Below, piece after piece: positions 1 through 7,389 of a stretch of 8,227 nucleotides of DNA. The translations under genes were made by a program, and so were the position numbers. The stretch is from positions 1 through 8,227 of the forward strand of contig WLLG01000078.1 of the NCBI GenBank assembly GCA_009700815.1. Reading direction: 5' to 3'. Below the pieces are notes generated by a model. It had not been told where the DNA came from. It did no database searches and saw nothing but the letters and a program-made list of their open reading frames with translations. This DNA comes from Actinomycetota bacterium. GTDB lineage: Bacteria; Actinomycetota; Acidimicrobiia; Acidimicrobiales; Microtrichaceae. Each line of letters starts with the position of its first letter. The stretch's first letter is position 1.

Positions 1-72
1 ACCACCGAAGCACCAACCACCACCGAAGCACCAACCACCACCGAAGCACCAACCACCACGGAGGCTCCAACC
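1..72 (+). repeat. 18-bp coding tandem repeat, four copies (TTEAPT)
   Basis: The unit ACCACCGAAGCACCAACC occurs three times without a mismatch at 1-18, 19-36 and 37-54. A fourth copy at 55-72 differs only at synonymous third positions (ACG GAG GCT). The array may continue left of the window. Base-level identity of three copies against a drifted fourth suggests recent expansion by slippage. Because the unit is a multiple of three, copy-number change would lengthen or shorten the protein stalk without breaking the frame. Confidence 0.9.
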
Positions 73-204
73 ACCACCGTGCCCACTTCAGTGCTCGGAG
101 CTACCACGGTTCCCACTACGGCGGTTCCGCCAGCTTCGGTTCTTGGCGTGACCACGGAGCGGGTCATTGTCGTTGATGCTGCGCCGATTGAGTTTACCGG
201 CTAG
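1..204 (+). CDS. C-terminal end of a Thr/Pro/Glu-repeat surface-type protein (partial)
   Basis: Frame 1 is open from the left edge to a TAG at 202-204, giving 67 residues; the start is outside the window. The visible part begins with four TTEAPT hexapeptides and continues as a low-complexity linker rich in Thr, Pro and Val, with two VLG(A/V)TT motifs. It ends in VVDAAPIEFTG directly before the stop. Thr/Pro/Glu repeats of this kind are known as stalk or linker regions of exported actinobacterial wall proteins, so a secreted or surface location is inferred. The last residues, EFTG, resemble the end of an LPxTG sortase motif, but no membrane helix or basic tail follows in frame. The product is therefore either released or has lost its anchor. 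Functional domains would lie upstream, so the role is unknown. The opposite-strand ORF over 88-288 is a shadow. Confidence 0.75.
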   Translation, partial: TTEAPTTTEAPTTTEAPTTTEAPTTTVPTSVLGATTVPTTAVPPASVLGVTTERVIVVDAAPIEFTG

Positions 205-319
205 GCCTTCTGATCCTGCTGAAAGTGGAGGCTTGCTGCTTCGCACTGCCAGTGGACTGCTCGGGGCGGAGCGGCAAGACCCTCCCACTTTGATAACTCT
301 TTCGCTTCATAGGGACCCC

Positions 320-349
320 CTATTTCCCCTACACGCGTAGGAGAAATAG
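320..349. promoter_or_regulatory. 13-bp imperfect inverted repeat in the sufC-sufS-sufU leader
   Basis: The left arm CTATTTCCCCTAC (320-332) pairs with the right arm GTAGGAGAAATAG (337-349) at 12 of 13 positions; the mismatch is C327/A342. Four bases (ACGC) separate the arms. It ends 9 nt before the ATG at 359. The right arm contains AGGAGA (339-344), the only purine-rich ribosome-binding-like sequence near the start, so folding of the RNA would hide it. It could be a repressor operator on DNA, since SUF operons are commonly controlled by SufR- or Rrf2-type iron-sulfur regulators, or an RNA hairpin limiting translation. There is no T-run after it, so it is not an ordinary intrinsic terminator. 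The structure is seen directly; the role is inferred. Confidence 0.55.
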
Positions 350-358
350 ACTGCTCTC

Positions 359-1125
<767 letters not shown>

Positions 1126-1135
<10 letters not shown>

Positions 1136-2397
1136 ATCAGTCCGAGGTTGAACAGCATGTGCCGGGGGAATTCGACGTTCTGCGCATCAAGAGCGACTTT
1201 CCGATCTTGTCTCGCACAGTGCACGACAAGCCACTTGTGTTCTTGGACTCGGCTGCCTCTTCCCAAAAGCCGCGCTCCGTGCTCCAGGCCATGGACACCT
1301 ACTACGAGACCATCAACGCAAATGTGCATCGTGCGGCCTACACCTTGGCTGAGGAAGCCACCAACGCCATGGAAGCCGCTCGCTCAAAGGTCGCAGCATT
1401 CATCGGCGCTACCGACGCCAACGAGGTGGTATTCACCAAGAACGCAACAGAATCCATCAACCTGATCGCCCGGTCTTGGGGTGTTGCAAATCTTGAACCC
1501 GGGGACGCCATCCTGCTGACCCATCTCGAGCACCACGCCAATATCGTGCCTTGGCAACAACTCGCAGCAGAGCGCGAGTTAGAGATCCGCTGGATCCCGC
1601 TAACCGCAGACTGCCAGCTAGACCTGAGAAACCTCGACTCGTTGCTTGACGGAGTCAAGATTGTCTCTCTGACATCAATGTCGAATGTTGTGGGAACCAT
1701 TACGCCGGTGCGAGCCATTGCAGACGCCGCCCATGCTGCGGGTGCAGTTGTTGCCGTGGACGCGTGCCAATCGGTGCCTCACCTGCCCACCGACGTGCAC
1801 CAACTTGGCGCCGACTTCCTGTCCTTCTCGGGGCACAAATTGCTTGGGCCCACAGGCATCGGCGTGCTCTGGGCGCGCAAGGAACTCCTCGCAGCCATGC
1901 CACCCTTCCTTGGCGGCGGAGGGATGATTCTTGACGTTCGCCTAGATGGCTTTGTGGCAGCCGAAGCACCGCATAAGTTCGAAGCGGGTACTCCCCCGAT
2001 CGCAGAGATCATTGGTCTCGGAGCCGCTATTGATTATCTAAACAACCTTGGCATGGAAGCGGTCCGCCAACACGAGATGGCACTGACCGCCTTTGCCCTC
2101 GAGCACCTGTCGAACCGATTCGGAGATCGAATCTCTTTGTACGGCCCCCAATCTGCCGAGCTGCGCGGTGGGGCAATGAGCTTTGCCTTCGACGACATTC
2201 ACCCTCACGATCTCTCACAAGTACTCGACCAGCACGGAGTTTGTGTTCGCCCAGGCCACCACTGTGCCAAACCGCTGATGCGCCTTTTAGGCGTGGGCGC
2301 AACTGCGCGAGCAAGTTGGTACGTCTACAACAATGAGGCCGACATCACTGCACTCGGCGATGCCCTCGAGGCTGCAGGCGAGTTCTTTAGCTTCTAG
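1126..2397 (+). CDS. sufS: Group II cysteine desulfurase SufS
   Basis: PLP-dependent aminotransferase-fold enzyme that converts L-cysteine to L-alanine and leaves a persulfide on its catalytic cysteine, supplying sulfur for Fe-S clusters. Length is 423 residues, slightly above the usual ~405-410. Visible landmarks are NANVHRAAYTLAEEAT near the N-terminus, HLEHHANIVPW, the cofactor Asp in VAVDACQS, the PLP-binding lysine K238 in SFSGHKLLGPTG, and the catalytic C380 in RPGHHCAKPL. The RxGHHCAxPL loop marks the SufS (group II) class rather than IscS/NifS. Its ATG lies inside the end of sufC (10-nt overlap), so the two are probably translationally coupled. About 15 residues precede the FDVLRIKSDFPIL segment where most SufS proteins begin. 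A GTG at 1159 is an alternative start, but the ATG is preferred because of the coupling. The partner SufU is encoded 73 nt downstream. Confidence 0.96.
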
Positions 2398-2412
2398 TCA
2401 CTACTCTTTCCC

Positions 2413-2442
2413 TAGCATTAGCTCTAGCTTTACCTCTACCCA
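2413..2442 (+). repeat. Degenerate hexanucleotide repeat in the sufS-sufU gap
   Basis: Five consecutive hexamers read TAGCAT, TAGCTC, TAGCTT, TACCTC and TACCCA, a period-6 TASCTY-like array in the otherwise pyrimidine-rich 73-nt gap. It could be a decayed microsatellite or a weak regulatory leader for sufU. No strong hairpin or promoter accompanies it. Confidence 0.45.
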
Positions 2443-2458
2443 CCGAAACTCACTACAC

Positions 2459-2462
2459 GGAG
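2459..2462 (+). promoter_or_regulatory. sufU: Ribosome-binding site deciding the sufU start
   Basis: GGAG is followed by 8 nt (ATCACCGC) and then ATG 2471. This is a standard spacing and supports the ATG at 2471 over the longer reading that stays open from 2333, inside the end of sufS. Confidence 0.7.
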
Positions 2463-2470
2463 ATCACCGC

Positions 2471-2965
2471 ATGTCGGGCCTTGAAGACCTCTATAGAGAG
2501 ATCATCCTTGATCACTATCGCAGCCCACGTAATCGCGGGGAGCTTGAGTCACCCCCTGCCGTTAGGGTCGAGGGATTCAATCCGCTCTGCGGCGATGAGA
2601 TTGTGGTCTACATAGATGTCGATGACTCAGCCAGCGGAGATGCCGCAGTTGTAACGGACATCCGAATTGGCGGGCAAGGATGCTCCATTTCTCAGTCCTC
2701 AGCCTCGATGATGTCTGCCGCCGTCAAGGGCCGCAGCATCGGCGAGATCCGCGATCTCACCAAATCCTTCAAGTCGATGATGTCGATCCACGAGGAGGGC
2801 CTTGATGCCGAGACTGAACCCCAAGAAGATTCGGCCGGGGCGGAATTGAAGCTCGGCGACCTTGAAGCGTTACGCGGTGTCGTGAAGTTTCCAGTGCGCA
2901 TTAAGTGCGCCACCCTCGGCTGGAACACACTGCAGCAAGGCATCGACGAAGCCCTCAGTTCATAA
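2471..2965 (+). CDS. sufU: Zinc-dependent sulfurtransferase SufU
   Basis: SufU accepts the persulfide sulfur from SufS by zinc-ligand exchange and passes it to the SufBCD scaffold. It is the usual partner of SufS in Gram-positive bacteria and actinobacteria. The 164 residues begin MSGLEDLYREIILDHYRSPRN, a classic IscU/SufU opening. The expected zinc ligands are present: C40 and D42 in NPLCGDE, C71 in GQGCSISQSSASMM, and C146 in RIKCATLGWNTL. The roughly 20-residue insertion between C71 and C146 that separates SufU from IscU is represented by the acidic stretch around 108-130. The IscU-type LPPVK motif is absent, as expected for SufU. The frame is open upstream to 2333, but that part overlaps sufS and is low-complexity Ser-rich; the GGAG-spaced ATG at 2471 fits the family length. 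It is last in the sufC-sufS-sufU block. Confidence 0.95.
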   Translation: MSGLEDLYREIILDHYRSPRNRGELESPPAVRVEGFNPLCGDEIVVYIDVDDSASGDAAVVTDIRIGGQGCSISQSSASMMSAAVKGRSIGEIRDLTKSFKSMMSIHEEGLDAETEPQEDSAGAELKLGDLEALRGVVKFPVRIKCATLGWNTLQQGIDEALSS

Positions 2966-2982
2966 CCGCGAGAATTCGGTCA

Positions 2983-3024
2983 GTCCGAGCGGCGATTAGC
3001 CGCAAGTCAGAGCGGCGATTAGCC
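2983..3024. repeat. Two-copy 19-bp direct repeat between convergent genes
   Basis: GTC(C/A)GAGCGGCGATTAGCC occurs at 2983-3001 and 3006-3024 (period 23, one mismatch), in the 73-nt gap between the convergent sufU and lipoprotein genes. The first copy contains the small stem GCGGC-GATTA-GCCGC (2989-3003). The second copy keeps only GGC/GCC because the next bases are CCC. Position suggests a two-way transcription end or a dispersed intergenic element, but neither strand shows a T-tract, so a terminator is not claimed. Confidence 0.6.
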
Positions 3025-3038
3025 CCCGGATTAGAGCC

Positions 3039-4088
3039 TCAGCCTGCGGGAATATTCCACCGGAAGGTTGCAACTACCGGGGTGTGATCGCTCAGCGCTT
3101 CACCTGTCGAGGCAGTAAAGCGTTCAGCAGGAAACTCAATTCCTGTAGCGGAGAGCTGCACACTGCGGTTGCTGCGATACGCAAACTTATCAATGCTGCC
3201 GGGCGTGCCGCAGGCAAGTTCAGCGCATACGTCGGTCAATCCAGTCGAGGTCAAGAACTGCTCCCAGATCACGCGATCAACCTCACCCGTATTTGATTCC
3301 GGGTATCCCTCGTCGATATGGAGATTCGTATCCCCACCAAGAATGATCGCTCGATCATCTCCTCGGGACCGAATAAAGAGAGAGAGTTCTTCAAAGTCCT
3401 TCACCTGAAGTGCCTGATCACGAGCGCCACTTCCCGCCTCGCCATGCAAGCTATACACGTCCACCTCGCGACCATCGCCAAGCGTCATGTTCACCACTCG
3501 GAACCCCTTCATGGCTAAGCAGTCGCCGGCACCTGTGAACGCATCGCCGTAACACCCCGTCCACGCACCATGCGCTTCAGCAGTTAAGGGGAAACGCGAC
3601 ATGACCCCGATACCGTCTCCAACAAGTAATGGTCGGGCCGCAGGGTTGATTCTTACTGCTGCAGGTCCGGGGTGACGATCTGTTCGGTAGGGATGAGTGG
3701 CTTGAGCCCGTAGGCGAGTGTGGTAATTCGTGAAATCCAGAAACCCTGCTGCTGGCTGCCACCAATCAAAATCTTCTTGAGTGAGCACAACATCGTAGGA
3801 GTTGAGTAACGGACTAATCAGAGGGAGGTGTTTCTTTGGATTCTCTTTCGAGACCTCTTGAGGTAGGCCCGCCACGTTGTAACTCAAAACGCTGAACTCT
3901 ACGGGTGATTCCGGAAGCGGGAACAGAGTGGTGGGTGGGCTCCCCGGGTCAGAAGGTGGTGCCGTACAGGCCATAAGTGCCAATGTGAGTAGCAAGGCGC
4001 CGAACATCGAAGCGACAGCACCTGCTGTCCCTGTACCGCTTCGGCCCTGATGAACCTGATGAACCCTACGAACAGCTGAACTCAACAT
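3039..4088 (-). CDS. Endonuclease/exonuclease/phosphatase-fold lipoprotein
   Basis: Predicted exported metal-dependent phosphodiesterase or phosphatase, 349 residues. The N-terminus has basic residues (R7, R8, R16), a hydrophobic core about 28-40 and a lipobox LMAC with Cys41, followed by a Pro/Ser/Thr-rich spacer; this predicts a lipid-anchored protein outside the membrane. The catalytic domain has the EEP-fold motifs in order: N71 in LSYNVAGLP, metal ligand E105 in LTQED, H215 in VYSLHGEAG, D253 and N255 in LGGDTNLH, D304-region SIDKFAYR, and terminal D334/H335 in SDHTPVVATF. The DCLAMKGF segment and nearby cysteines resemble secreted EEP proteins annotated as sphingomyelinase-like or nuclease-like. 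The substrate (nucleic acid, phospholipid or phosphorylated sugar) cannot be told from sequence. A 9-bp tandem duplication (TGATGAACC, 4048-4065) encodes VHQVHQ in the signal region. It is convergent with sufU and divergent from the next gene. Confidence 0.88.
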   Translation of the reverse strand: MLSSAVRRVHQVHQGRSGTGTAGAVASMFGALLLTLALMACTAPPSDPGSPPTTLFPLPESPVEFSVLSYNVAGLPQEVSKENPKKHLPLISPLLNSYDVVLTQEDFDWWQPAAGFLDFTNYHTRLRAQATHPYRTDRHPGPAAVRINPAARPLLVGDGIGVMSRFPLTAEAHGAWTGCYGDAFTGAGDCLAMKGFRVVNMTLGDGREVDVYSLHGEAGSGARDQALQVKDFEELSLFIRSRGDDRAIILGGDTNLHIDEGYPESNTGEVDRVIWEQFLTSTGLTDVCAELACGTPGSIDKFAYRSNRSVQLSATGIEFPAERFTASTGEALSDHTPVVATFRWNIPAG

Positions 4089-4189
4089 GAACTACAGGTT
4101 ACACAGAGGCATCAAAGAGGGCCCTAAAAAGCCACTAGCAACGGGGTTCATGCATACTTGTACAGACCTTCTCAACTAGAGGCTCAGGA

Positions 4190-5080
4190 TTGCCAAGAAC
4201 GCCAAGGCCCATGAACACGCTCCCAACTACGCCCGAAGAGTTTGGAATATTCCTGCCCGATCAACACGATCAGGCAGAGGAGTTCTTTCGCGCCTATGGA
4301 TTTGCTGCACTTCGCGGGGTGTTCTCAGAGGCCGAGTTGGAAGCCATGGAGCAGGAATGCGTAGCTGCGCAAGAGGAACTCACTGCGGGAAGGCTGCACG
4401 AACGCCATGGAACAGAAATCCTCATCGAGGGCGATGCAGGCGACAAGGCAAACCAGTTTGCGAACTACGTGACCTACATGACTGAGCTGTCCCCGGCAGT
4501 CACTGCTGGCGTCCATCACCGAGACGTTCTTGATCTGATGAGCAGGTTGCTGCATGAGGACTACTGGCTCCTGCACGAGCAGCGATTCGGCGTTGTCTAT
4601 CAAGATGCCCGCCCGGGCCCTGAGTCGAGTTACACGCGAATCGGTTGGCATAGCGACTGGCAAAGTGGGCCTCATTTGGACATCTGGCCCGCAGTTGCTT
4701 TCACCTTCCACCTAGACGCGACGAGCCCCGCTAACGGATTCTTGAGGGTGGTGCCGGGTAGTCATCATTGGAATACGCCGGCACCGTTCGTCAACATCAA
4801 TGATGCGCTCGTGCCTGCCGGTTCAGCTGAAGCAGCCGGCCATACGAGTCAGCCCCCTCCATCGGAGATGCCGCTTCGATTTGAGAGAGTCCCGGGCGAG
4901 ATTGCCCTGTATTGCGATCGCGGAGACATCTTGTTTCACGATGCCTACCTGTGGCATTCGGCTGCTCGTGGAACCGATGATGAGACCAGGCGGCGACATA
5001 TTCGCGGAAGCTTCCACAGCGGAGCGGAAGAACTCCAAGGTGAACACCTTGCTGATTTCGTCAAGAACGCCGCCCGCTAA
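4190..5080 (+). CDS. Phytanoyl-CoA dioxygenase (PhyH) family oxygenase
   Basis: Predicted cytoplasmic Fe(II)- and 2-oxoglutarate-dependent hydroxylase of the PhyH/EctD superfamily. The iron triad is visible: H154 and D156 in GWHSDWQSGP, and distal H256 in DAYLWHSAARGT. An arginine cluster at 268-272 (RRRHIR) probably supplies the 2-oxoglutarate-binding residue. The NGFLRVVPGSHHWNTP segment (about 183-198) is the family's typical core strand and loop, and FFRAYGFAALRGVFSEAELEAM is the typical N-terminal helix-strand. It is not EctD, since the EctD signature is not seen, and the substrate is unknown. The start is uncertain: TTG 4190 has AGAGG 7 nt upstream (4178-4182), while ATG 4211 (residue 8) has only a weak AAGG. 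Neighbouring genes give no pathway clue, and the gene appears to be a single transcription unit. Confidence 0.85.
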   Translation: MPRTPRPMNTLPTTPEEFGIFLPDQHDQAEEFFRAYGFAALRGVFSEAELEAMEQECVAAQEELTAGRLHERHGTEILIEGDAGDKANQFANYVTYMTELSPAVTAGVHHRDVLDLMSRLLHEDYWLLHEQRFGVVYQDARPGPESSYTRIGWHSDWQSGPHLDIWPAVAFTFHLDATSPANGFLRVVPGSHHWNTPAPFVNINDALVPAGSAEAAGHTSQPPPSEMPLRFERVPGEIALYCDRGDILFHDAYLWHSAARGTDDETRRRHIRGSFHSGAEELQGEHLADFVKNAAR

Positions 5081-5125
5081 CACTCCCTGTTGGGGGACTT
5101 GAGTCTCAGAATTTTACGCTGAGCC

Positions 5126-6139
5126 CTAGACAGTTAATTCGGCAAGAGCCTCGGCCAGGCCTGCATAGGTTGAGTCCTCGGCCAGAATTCGCTCAAGGTC
5201 CTTACGTGCCAGCGAACGTTTTCCTTCTCGCTCATAGCAACGTGCCCGTTCAAGCCAGGCACGGTGCCGAATGAGAGGAGTTCGCTGCTTTGTTTTCAGC
5301 GCTTCTTGGAATGCGGCTCGCGCAGCCTCGTAGTAACCAAGTTCGCGCAAGGCAACTCCTCGAAACACACACAGCAGCGCCGTCAGGTCGTCTTGGTTCG
5401 TGATCTCGTCGGTGAGTTCAACCACATCGGCCCACCGGGCGAGTTCGGCGTAAAGCTCTGCTAATGAGATTGCGCTTGCTGCAGTTGGCTCAAGTTGCTC
5501 CACAATATCGACTGCCTCAACCCTGCAGTTCTGCAGTTGCAATAACTCCGCTAGAGCGAGTCCAACGGTGTTTCGGCTGAGTGACAGCGGAGCGCTCACA
5601 CCGGGGGCAAGGACCAAGTCGAAACTCACCGAGACGTATTTCTGAATAAAGGGGTCACTAGCTGGGTCTTGGCCAGATGACCACACCAGCATCAGCATGT
5701 CGCTCGCTGCTTGAACCTGCTCGGCTTGCATTCGCAGCAGTCCTGCAAGACTTGCCGCTGCAACTACATAGCGTTCTTGGCCGCGCGCAATCTTTTCGAC
5801 GCGATCCACATCGCTTGCAGACATTGCCGCATACAGGTCCTTTTCTACGCGGGGCGCAAACCAACCTGGCTTCTTTCGACGCTGCGCAGGTTGCGCCTGC
5901 GCTGGAGTCGAAGCAGTTTGAGGCCCAGTTGATCTAGACGAAGCTGACTTGCCGCCGTCGAGTCGCTCAACATGGGACAACCCTGTTCCTGGTATCGAGA
6001 CAGTTCGCTGCAGGGTGCCATCGGCTCGCTGCGTAACGCGAAACCCTTTCACCCCAGCTGAGATTCCCAAACCGCTTCGGGACATATTCAGCCGAACTCC
6101 AGGCATCAACTGAATCGACTTTCTCATGCGAAATCCCAT
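5126..6139 (-). CDS. DUF4236 domain protein with C-terminal TPR-like repeats
   Basis: Protein of 337 residues and unknown function. Residues 1-56 match the DUF4236 pattern: MGFRMRKSIQLMPGVRLNMSR, then SGLGISAGVKGFRV and a closing IPGTGLSH. A Ser/Pro/Gln/Ala-rich linker (about 60-90) ends in basic RRKKPGW. A helical middle region follows, then two TPR-like helical pairs: about 252-284 (ALLCVFRGVALRELGYYEAA) and about 292-326 (WLERARCYEREGKRSLARKD). DUF4236 is known as a small N-terminal module joined to varied partners; the TPR part suggests protein-protein contacts. No signal peptide or transmembrane segment is evident, so it is probably cytoplasmic. It is convergent with the PhyH gene and lies 89 nt after the pterin dehydratase gene on the same strand, with its own strong ribosome-binding site. 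Confidence 0.85.
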   Translation of the reverse strand: MGFRMRKSIQLMPGVRLNMSRSGLGISAGVKGFRVTQRADGTLQRTVSIPGTGLSHVERLDGGKSASSRSTGPQTASTPAQAQPAQRRKKPGWFAPRVEKDLYAAMSASDVDRVEKIARGQERYVVAAASLAGLLRMQAEQVQAASDMLMLVWSSGQDPASDPFIQKYVSVSFDLVLAPGVSAPLSLSRNTVGLALAELLQLQNCRVEAVDIVEQLEPTAASAISLAELYAELARWADVVELTDEITNQDDLTALLCVFRGVALRELGYYEAARAAFQEALKTKQRTPLIRHRAWLERARCYEREGKRSLARKDLERILAEDSTYAGLAEALAELTV

Positions 6140-6144
6140 ATGGT

Positions 6145-6154
6145 CCCCTTCCTT
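6145..6154 (-). promoter_or_regulatory. Strong ribosome-binding site for the DUF4236 gene
   Basis: On the minus strand AAGGAAGGGG is followed by ACCAT and then the ATG at 6139-6137. The long purine run at 5-nt spacing fixes this start and is the best Shine-Dalgarno match in the window. Confidence 0.75.
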
Positions 6155-6228
6155 GGCACCCTCACACCCTCAGAGCCCGGCACTTTGGTTTGGCACATTG
6201 CTACCCGGCGAGATAGCTACTTCGCTAC

Positions 6229-6519
6229 TTAAGCAGCTAGCTCTGACATTCTGCGTGCCAGTTGCACATCAAGCTCAGTCAGGCCGCCAGCATCATGGGT
6301 GGTGAGTTCTACTACGACCGTTGAGTAAACATTCGACCATTCCGGGTGATGGTCCAGTTTCTCTGCAACGGTGGCGCTTGCTGCCATAAAGCCAAAAGCT
6401 GCGCTGAAGTCCGCGAAGTGAAATTCTCGGCGAAGTTTCCCAGCCTCTACCTGCCAACCTGCGAGCTCGTCTAGGGCTGCTGCAAGTTCATCGTCAGTCA
6501 AGAGATCCGGTCGAGCCAT
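6229..6519 (-). CDS. Pterin-4a-carbinolamine dehydratase
   Basis: Small enzyme (96 residues, the usual family size) that dehydrates 4a-hydroxytetrahydropterin during recycling of tetrahydrobiopterin-type cofactors (EC 4.2.1.96); family members can also moonlight as regulators. The active-site region is clear: KLDHHPEWSNVYSTVVVELTTHD, with H57, H58, P59, W61 and Y65, then H75-D76 and GGLTELD. The N-terminus LLTDDELAAALDELAGWQV is also typical. No aromatic amino acid hydroxylase is visible nearby, so the pterin-using partner is unknown. It follows sufC on the minus strand after 51 nt, with AGG 8 nt before the ATG. It could be read through from the SUF block or have its own promoter; no terminator is visible between them. 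Confidence 0.92.
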   Translation of the reverse strand: MARPDLLTDDELAAALDELAGWQVEAGKLRREFHFADFSAAFGFMAASATVAEKLDHHPEWSNVYSTVVVELTTHDAGGLTELDVQLARRMSELAA

Positions 6520-6570
6520 CTCGCCAGCCTAGATTGCTGAGCAAGCCGCCACCGACTGTGCGAGGCCGAG

Positions 6571-7389
6571 CTACAAAAGGCCATCCGAGAAGAACGGGTC
6601 ATCGACTACTGGACGCGCCGCAACAATTGGAGCAGCTTGCTCCTCCTCTTCAACCCAAGCCGCATAGCCAGTCTCTTCTAGGCGAGTCGCTATTTCGGGA
6701 CCGCCCGACTCAAGAATCTGCCCATTGGCAAAGATGTGAACAACATCCGGATGCAACTCTTCTAACAGGCGGTTGTAGTGAGTAATGGCAAGCACGCCAA
6801 GTCGCTCTCCGCCACTGAATCCCTCGGTGGTAGCGAGTTCGATTCGCCTTGATACGGCACGCAAGGCATCCACATCTAGCCCTGAATCCAACTCATCCAA
6901 GATTGCGATCTTTGGCCCCAACACGGCCATCTGCACGGTCTCGTTTCGCTTCTTCTCGCCTCCAGAGAGGTCGACATTGAGCGGGCGATCGAGGAACTCA
7001 CGCTCGAATCCGATCAGGTCTGCTTCGGCGGCCATAAGCGATGGCACCAACTGGCGGTCGCGACTAGATGCCGCATAAGCCTCGGCTAGTACGTCCTTGA
7101 CACTGATTCCGGGAACCTCGACTGGATACTGCATCGCAAGATACAGCCCCGCCTGCGCTCGTTCCCAAGTTGCCATTGCCAACAGGTCAACCCCGTCCAG
7201 GGTGACCGATCCGCCTGTCACTACATAGCCAGGCTTGCCCATCAACACGTTAGAAAGTGTTGATTTTCCTGAGCCATTTGGACCCATCACGGCGTGGACT
7301 TCCCCCGAGCGAACCGTGAGGGTAACGCCCTTCAGGATGTCCTTGCCATCAACTGTCGCCCGAAGGTCGCTGATCACCAACTCACTCAT
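6571..7389 (-). CDS. sufC: Fe-S cluster assembly ATPase SufC (copy next to sufD)
   Basis: Second SufC-type ATPase, 272 residues, expected to pair with SufB and SufD in the scaffold complex. Walker A GPNGSGKST (36-44), Q87 in MQYPVE, signature LSGGEKKRNE (141-150), Walker B ILDE with E166, SGLD (169-172) and His204 are intact. Three features differ from the plus-strand copy. The signature begins with Leu, not Phe. A loop at 187-198 carries an additional SGGER sequence (192-196) just before the H-loop strand. A C-terminal tail of about 26 residues starts with EEEE (247-250) and ends DDPFFSDGLL. The ATG overlaps the Rieske gene stop by 4 nt (ATGA), so it is coupled to the sufD block. It belongs to the same family as the copy at 359-1135 but is far too different to be a recent duplicate. 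Confidence 0.93.
   Translation of the reverse strand: MSELVISDLRATVDGKDILKGVTLTVRSGEVHAVMGPNGSGKSTLSNVLMGKPGYVVTGGSVTLDGVDLLAMATWERAQAGLYLAMQYPVEVPGISVKDVLAEAYAASSRDRQLVPSLMAAEADLIGFEREFLDRPLNVDLSGGEKKRNETVQMAVLGPKIAILDELDSGLDVDALRAVSRRIELATTEGFSGGERLGVLAITHYNRLLEELHPDVVHIFANGQILESGGPEIATRLEETGYAAWVEEEEQAAPIVAARPVVDDPFFSDGLL

Noticed and set aside
1..72. Tandem repeat as a CRISPR array
   Set aside because: The copies are contiguous with no spacers and encode an in-frame peptide repeat.
2333..2470. 46-residue N-terminal extension of sufU
   Set aside because: It overlaps the end of sufS, is low-complexity, and the family start with a GGAG-spaced ATG is at 2471.
4089..4189. Divergent promoters between the lipoprotein and PhyH genes
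   Set aside because: The gap must contain signals for both genes, but no -35/-10 pair with acceptable spacing stood out on either strand, so none is placed.
5105..5123. CTCAG/CTGAG hairpin between the convergent PhyH and DUF4236 genes
   Set aside because: Only 5 bp of stem with a 9-nt loop and no clear T-tract after it; too weak to call a terminator.
6214..6239. TAGCT/AGCTA arms at the end of the pterin dehydratase gene
   Set aside because: Arms are only 5 bp and the 16-nt loop includes the stop codon; not convincing as a terminator or operator.
6785..7078. Plus-strand ORF of 97 codons, with similar plus-strand ORFs over the right-hand genes
   Set aside because: Antisense shadow of the minus-strand sufC; no ribosome site or domain.
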